A stretch of 64,000 nt of DNA, from the NCBI RefSeq assembly GCF_009901525.1, contig NZ_CP019288.1, forward strand, positions 4,431,501 to 4,495,500. The letters run 5' to 3'. Shown piece by piece: positions 59,468-64,000 of the stretch; the first letter of the stretch is position 1; each line of letters begins with the position of its first letter. A program made the translations under genes and the position numbers. Below the pieces are notes generated by a model, which was given only the letters and a program-made list of their open reading frames with translations, was not told the DNA's origin and did not search any database. This DNA comes from Kordia antarctica. Its GTDB lineage: Bacteria > Bacteroidota > Bacteroidia > Flavobacteriales > Flavobacteriaceae.

Positions 59468-60250
59468 ATGATAAGAAAAATACACGTTGGATTGCTACTA
59501 TTTTTTGTAGTGCAATCGTATGGTCAAAGTCTAATAAATGATGGAGCTACAATCATGCTTCAAGAAGGTGCAATTGTTTATAGTACTGAGAGTTTTACTA
59601 ATAGAAACGGCGGACAAATTAAAGGCGATGGAACCATGGATTTTGCTTCTGCAATGAATTTAGCAGTTATTAATCCGGGAGTTGTCATTGGCGATTTAAG
59701 TTTTAGTTCTTCTTTAACAAATACTTCAGATGCAGGTTTTATGATGGATATTCAAGGAACTGCAGGAATCGGAGTCGATAACGGAAACGATCATGTTTTT
59801 GTAGATGGCGATTTAGTCATAAACGGAATCCTTGATATTGCTGCGATTGATGGTTTTATGCCAGTAATAAACGATTCATTTACGATCATATCATATACAG
59901 GAGACTTATCAGGATCTTTTACAACGGTAAATTTAGGCGCAAACCTTACTGATTTTGCTGTCGATTATTCCATGTTAGGACAAATACGTTTGGTGCATCA
60001 AAGTCTATTAAGTAGGGAAGAATTCATTTTAGAATCTTTGCGTGTATTTCCAAATCCTACCAATGATTATATTTATATCAAAGCTTTGCAAAAAATAGAT
60101 AAAGTAGAAGTCTATGATTTGCTAGGAAAACAAGTGTTATTGACCAATCAAACAGAAAAAGTAAACTTAGTTTCTTTAGCTAAGGGTTTGTACTTGGTAA
60201 AAGTATACAGCGGAAACGCTTCCCAAGTCAAAAAAATACAAGTAAAGTAA
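59468..60250 (+). CDS. Secreted protein with T9SS type A sorting domain
   Basis: A 260-residue protein. MIRKIHVGLLLFFVVQSYGQS is a signal peptide. The middle (residues about 25-175) is a beta-helix-like region with GDLVINGILDIAAI, as in autotransporter-type passenger proteins. The last 75 residues are a type A sorting tail: LRVFPNPTNDYIYI, KVEVYDLLGKQV and LAKGLYLVKV. Type IX secretion would move it through the outer membrane and the tail would be removed. Surface or released role unknown. Confidence 0.85.
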   Translation: MIRKIHVGLLLFFVVQSYGQSLINDGATIMLQEGAIVYSTESFTNRNGGQIKGDGTMDFASAMNLAVINPGVVIGDLSFSSSLTNTSDAGFMMDIQGTAGIGVDNGNDHVFVDGDLVINGILDIAAIDGFMPVINDSFTIISYTGDLSGSFTTVNLGANLTDFAVDYSMLGQIRLVHQSLLSREEFILESLRVFPNPTNDYIYIKALQKIDKVEVYDLLGKQVLLTNQTEKVNLVSLAKGLYLVKVYSGNASQVKKIQVK

Positions 60251-60299
60251 TTCGCTTTACGATTCAACTAAAAATATAAATCGTTTATATCATTTCCCT

Positions 60300-62513
60300 A
60301 TGAAAAAATATTATGTTCTAATTATTTGCATATTAATAAGTTACGTGAGTCAAGCACAAAATTGCGGACAATACAGTGTAGATTTATCGAGCCAGACAGA
60401 AGTTGATAATTTTGTGGCTACGTATACAGGCACTTGTAACACAATGCCTTATGATTTAACCATTTCAGGAAGCACTACTGTTGATATTTCTGGATTGTCA
60501 TTTCTTACGCAAGTAAATAAAAAGCTAACAATTGCAGGTACTTCATTAACTAATTTAAATGGACTTCAAAACTTAACTTCCATTGGTTCTGTTGTATTGA
60601 CAATTTCTAGTAATCCAAATTTAACTTCAATTAGTGAATTACAAGGCGTAAGTACTTCTAGTGGTACTATTAATTGGATAACGATTCTTAATAATCCTGT
60701 ATTAGATAACTTAGATGGTTTGGGAAACTTAGAATTAGGACAACGATTAATTATTCGTAACTCAGGACTTACAAGTTTGGGAGGCGTAAATATCCCTAAT
60801 GGATTTGAATTAATACTAGAAGATAATCCGAATATTGTAGATTTATCTGGAGGAAATATTACAGCATCAGGAGCTACGATTACTATAAAAAATAATGCTT
60901 CCTTAAATTCTCTTGCTGGTTTGGAATCGATAACATCCGTTGGAAATTTTGTTATAGAAAATAATGGACTAACAACATTGAATGGTTTGAATAATTTGGG
61001 TACAGTATATTCGATGATAATCAAAGAAAACAATAGTCTAAACTCATTAGATGGATTAAATAGCTTAAATTCTGTTGGAACTAATCTCCTAATTAACTTA
61101 AATTCAAGCCTAACTAGTATTTCTGCACTCAGTAATTTGACATCTGTAGGAAATTATATTTACGTCATAAATCATCCAAATTTAGCGTCATTAGTAGGGT
61201 TGGAAGGGGTAAATACAGTAGATGAAGTGTTGATAACAAATAATCAAGCTATTACCACTGCAGATTTTACAGCACTTACTAGTGTGACTGACTTTATCAT
61301 ATATAATAATAGTCAGTTGCAAAACCTAAGTATTCCAAATTTGACTACAGTCAGTAATCAACTATCTATTTACGGACATAGTTCATTACAAACAATTTCA
61401 TTAAATTCAACAACAGCAACTTCAATTGGTGTGCTTAGAATCTTTACAAACCCTTCATTAACTCAGATAAATGGAATGCTAGCTAATCATGTTACTGCTT
61501 CAAATTCTGGAGGAGTTTTAATTGAAAATAACCTTGTACTTACTTCTATAGATATTTTTACAGCTCTAACAAACTATAAAAAAGTAATTACGATCAAGAA
61601 TAATTCAAGTTTAGCAAATCTTGATAATCTTCAAAACTTACAAGAATCAGGTGAAATACGTATAGATGGTAATTCGGGATTGGTAAATATTGATGGCTTG
61701 CAAAGCTTGCAACTAGCAAATGATATAACGCTAAACAATAATGCTTCATTAACAACTATTGATGGTCTGCAAGGTTTACAACAATCAGGTAGTATAACGC
61801 TAAATAATAATGCTTCCTTAGCAACTATTGATGGTTTTCAAAACTTAATCAAAACAGATAATTTGACGATTAGTAATAATCAAAGTATAACGACATTAAA
61901 TAATTTAGGGCAACGAATAGAAATTTTTGGAGATCTTACAGTTACAGGAAATCAAAATTTAACTGATATCGATTACCTGGAAGATCTTATAAAAATTTAT
62001 GGAGACCTATCTATTACTAACAATGTAAATTTAGATGAATGTTGTGTGCTTTCTCGTTTTTATACTGATGGAGCAATCAATGGATCACTTGTTATTAGTG
62101 GAAACAATACAAATTGTGATAGTAACCGCGATGTTTTAGATAATTGTGGTGAAGATGGCGTTATTGCAAATGATAACTGTCAAGACACAAGCAACCCAGA
62201 CCAAACAGATACAGACAATGATGGCGTTGGTGATGTGTGTGATAATTGTCCTTCTGTAGCCAACAACAATCAATTAGACTCAGATAATGACGGAATTGGT
62301 GATGTTTGCCAAACACTAGCAGGCGTAAATACAGGTTTTGTTGGAATCAGTACCAATACACCAATGAGTAAATTTCATGTTGAAGATGGCGACGTATTTA
62401 TAAGTAACATCAATCGTGGAATTATCATGAAAACAGCAGACGGAAAATGTTTCCGTTACCAACCAGATACAAATGGTATTTTGGTTGGAAAACTAATTGC
62501 CTGTCCACAATAA
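60300..62513 (+). CDS. Secreted leucine-rich repeat-like surface protein with TSP3 repeats
   Basis: A 737-residue exported protein (signal MKKYYVLIICILISYVSQAQ). Residues about 55-590 are irregular leucine-rich units of about 23 residues (DGLQNL..SG-I-x-I-x-N-N-x-x-L), like receptor L domains. Two neighbouring units at 61725 and 61794 are near copies 69 nt apart. Residues about 620-675 are calcium-binding thrombospondin type 3 repeats (DTDNDGVGDVCDNCP). The end (VGISTNTPMSKFHVEDGDVFI) resembles a Bacteroidota C-terminal adhesin/tail-fibre-like module. A close paralogue follows. Confidence 0.82.
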   Translation: MKKYYVLIICILISYVSQAQNCGQYSVDLSSQTEVDNFVATYTGTCNTMPYDLTISGSTTVDISGLSFLTQVNKKLTIAGTSLTNLNGLQNLTSIGSVVLTISSNPNLTSISELQGVSTSSGTINWITILNNPVLDNLDGLGNLELGQRLIIRNSGLTSLGGVNIPNGFELILEDNPNIVDLSGGNITASGATITIKNNASLNSLAGLESITSVGNFVIENNGLTTLNGLNNLGTVYSMIIKENNSLNSLDGLNSLNSVGTNLLINLNSSLTSISALSNLTSVGNYIYVINHPNLASLVGLEGVNTVDEVLITNNQAITTADFTALTSVTDFIIYNNSQLQNLSIPNLTTVSNQLSIYGHSSLQTISLNSTTATSIGVLRIFTNPSLTQINGMLANHVTASNSGGVLIENNLVLTSIDIFTALTNYKKVITIKNNSSLANLDNLQNLQESGEIRIDGNSGLVNIDGLQSLQLANDITLNNNASLTTIDGLQGLQQSGSITLNNNASLATIDGFQNLIKTDNLTISNNQSITTLNNLGQRIEIFGDLTVTGNQNLTDIDYLEDLIKIYGDLSITNNVNLDECCVLSRFYTDGAINGSLVISGNNTNCDSNRDVLDNCGEDGVIANDNCQDTSNPDQTDTDNDGVGDVCDNCPSVANNNQLDSDNDGIGDVCQTLAGVNTGFVGISTNTPMSKFHVEDGDVFISNINRGIIMKTADGKCFRYQPDTNGILVGKLIACPQ

Positions 62514-62528
62514 AAATATAACATTGAA

Positions 62529-64000
62529 ATGAATATGAAAAAATATTTTTTAACAACTATATTGATGCTTTTATGTATTATGATGAATTCACAAAATTAT
62601 TGTGGATTTTCTAATTCATTTAGATCTCAAGGTTTTACCACACAAGCACAGATTGATTCTTTCGTTGCAAACCATGGATCATGTAATGCAATTGGTAATA
62701 GTAATTTAACTATTGGAAGTACTTCTGGTCCAAGCGATATTGTAGATATTTCTGGTTTATCTTTTCTTGTAGAGATATTACAAGGAGGACTTACTATTGC
62801 TAATACACAATTAACAACATTAGATGGACTTCAAAATTTGACCACATTGGGTAGTTATAACCATAGCATAATTATTACTGGAAATCCAAATTTGACATCT
62901 ATTAGTGCTCTACAAGGTGCAACCAACAGTCCAGGAGGACTGCTAAATACTATTGTTATTAGAGACAACCCATTATTACAAAATTTGAATGGTTTAGAAC
63001 TATTTTCGGTAAAAACTACATTTAACTTGGTTAACACTGGTGTAGCTTCATTGTCAGGGCTAAATCTTAGTCAAAGTTCATTATATTTTATAGCAACTGA
63101 TAATCCTAATCTTGGAGATTTTTCAGGAATGACAATGGCTTCAGGAACTAATTTCGATCTAATTTCTATAAAAAATAATGCTTCTTTAAGTTCTCTTGCA
63201 GGTTTAGAATCAATAACGACCGCTGGAGAAATTATTGTAGAGAATAATGGACTTGTAACATTGAATGGTTTGAATAATTTGACTACAGTGTCTACTACAC
63301 TTACAATCAAAGAGAACAATAGCCTAAACTCATTAGACGGATTAAATAGCTTGAGTTCTGTTGGAACTAATCTCCTAATAAACTTAAACTCAAACCTAAC
63401 AAGTATTTCTGCACTAAGTAATTTGACATCCGTAGGAAATGATATTTACGTCATAAATCACCCAAATTTAGCGTCATTAGTAGGGTTGGAAGGGTTAAAT
63501 ACAGTAGATGAAGTGCAGATAACAAATAATCAAGCTATTACTGCTGCGGATTTTACAGGGCTTACTGATGTAACTAACTTTACTATATATAACAATGGTC
63601 AGTTGCAAACCCTAAGTATGCCTAATTTGACGAATGTAAGTAATCAACTATCTATTTACGGACATAGTTCATTGCAAACAATTTCACTAAACTCAACAAC
63701 AGCAACTTCAATTAATAAACTTAGAGTTTTTACAAATCCTTCATTAACTCAGATAAACGGAATGCTAGCTAATCATGTGACAGCTACAAATATAGAAGGT
63801 GTTTTAATTGAAAACAATCTTACACTTACTTCCTTAGATATTCTTACAGATATAACAAACTATAAAAAAGGAATTACAATCAAGAATAATTCAAGTTTAG
63901 CAAATCTTGGTGATCTTCAAAACTTACAAGAATCTGGCGATATACGTATAGATGGTAATTCAGGATTAGTAAATATTGATGCGCTGCAAGGTTTACAAGA
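62529..64000 (+). CDS. Second leucine-rich surface protein, paralogue, cut by the window edge
   Basis: An open frame of 490 codons with no stop before 64000. It starts ATG at 62529 or 62535 with a signal peptide (KKYFLTTILMLLCIMMNSQN). The repeats align with the preceding gene throughout, and 63301-63520 is close to 90 percent identical by eye to 61021-61240 at an offset of about 2280 bp. Only 15 bp separate the two genes. Its C-terminal part, where TSP3 repeats would be expected, lies outside the window. Confidence 0.85.
   Translation, partial: MNMKKYFLTTILMLLCIMMNSQNYCGFSNSFRSQGFTTQAQIDSFVANHGSCNAIGNSNLTIGSTSGPSDIVDISGLSFLVEILQGGLTIANTQLTTLDGLQNLTTLGSYNHSIIITGNPNLTSISALQGATNSPGGLLNTIVIRDNPLLQNLNGLELFSVKTTFNLVNTGVASLSGLNLSQSSLYFIATDNPNLGDFSGMTMASGTNFDLISIKNNASLSSLAGLESITTAGEIIVENNGLVTLNGLNNLTTVSTTLTIKENNSLNSLDGLNSLSSVGTNLLINLNSNLTSISALSNLTSVGNDIYVINHPNLASLVGLEGLNTVDEVQITNNQAITAADFTGLTDVTNFTIYNNGQLQTLSMPNLTNVSNQLSIYGHSSLQTISLNSTTATSINKLRVFTNPSLTQINGMLANHVTATNIEGVLIENNLTLTSLDILTDITNYKKGITIKNNSSLANLGDLQNLQESGDIRIDGNSGLVNIDALQGLQ

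Noticed and set aside
61600-61900. Regular DNA repeats in the surface-protein gene as CRISPR or satellite
   Set aside because: They keep the reading frame and match the 23-residue leucine-rich unit, so they are coding.

Overview
The window is AT-rich DNA from a member of the Bacteroidota, most likely a marine Flavobacteriaceae close to Kordia. The evidence is a T9SS sorting tail, N-acylornithine-type arginine genes, a DUF4212/solute symporter pair, an ECF42/YciI pair, a bacterial DnaQ/GIY-YIG fusion, several TAnnTTTG-type promoter boxes and many short hairpin repeats between genes. The organism assignment is inference from gene content. No rRNA, tRNA or CRISPR array was seen.

Layout. (1) 1-6910: uronate (probably alginate monomer) catabolism. 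It holds a FadR-type regulator, an MFS uronate transporter, an SDR reductase, a LacI repressor with two clear operators, KDG kinase, KDPG aldolase and a truncated LacI-like gene. The last 21 codons of an upstream gene lie at the left edge. (2) 7276-9220: cysteine dioxygenase plus a group II PLP decarboxylase, a likely route from cysteine to hypotaurine and taurine. A tiny double-glycine-leader peptide gene follows. (3) 10271-20456: a one-directional cluster of class III aminotransferase, nitrilase-family amidase, VOC protein, large Orn/Lys/Arg decarboxylase, ATP-grasp ligase with a lysine-rich tail, C45-type Ntn amidohydrolase and aldehyde dehydrogenase. I read it as a possible diamine/amino acid catabolic route that masks and unmasks an amine with unusual enzymes; this is the best candidate for an undescribed system. 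Two hairpin repeats sit inside it. (4) 20558-29600 (minus): a MarC protein and a complete eight-gene arginine operon.

(5) 29600-32311: AT-rich accessory segment with a GC-rich leader element, two unrecognised membrane proteins and a decayed gene. (6) 32375-37634: MepB, then DUF4212, a sodium:solute symporter, a secreted unknown and acetyl-CoA synthetase (acetate uptake and activation). (7) 37691-42704 (minus): accessory genes including HigB-HigA, GNAT and unknowns, then a self-cleaving-type XRE-S24 repressor in operon with an exonuclease/GIY-YIG protein. (8) 43054-51071 (minus): DEAD-box helicase, small kinase, GNAT, lipoproteins, YciI-ECF42 and SGNH hydrolase. (9) 51159-54561: a four-gene photolyase operon (DUF2256, cryptochrome-DASH, FeS-type photolyase, DUF2452). 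(10) 54582-59018: membrane protein, arylsulfotransferase-like lipoprotein, MtfA-like peptidase and an orphan LytS-like kinase. (11) 59468-64000: a T9SS-secreted protein and two tandem paralogous leucine-rich surface proteins; the second runs off the right edge.

Several starts were moved from the longest open frame on sequence grounds: the C45 hydrolase (repeat-derived N-terminus), DEAD helicase (promoter box covers the upstream TTG), one GNAT, the AOTCase-like gene, the MtfA-like peptidase and the LytS-like kinase.
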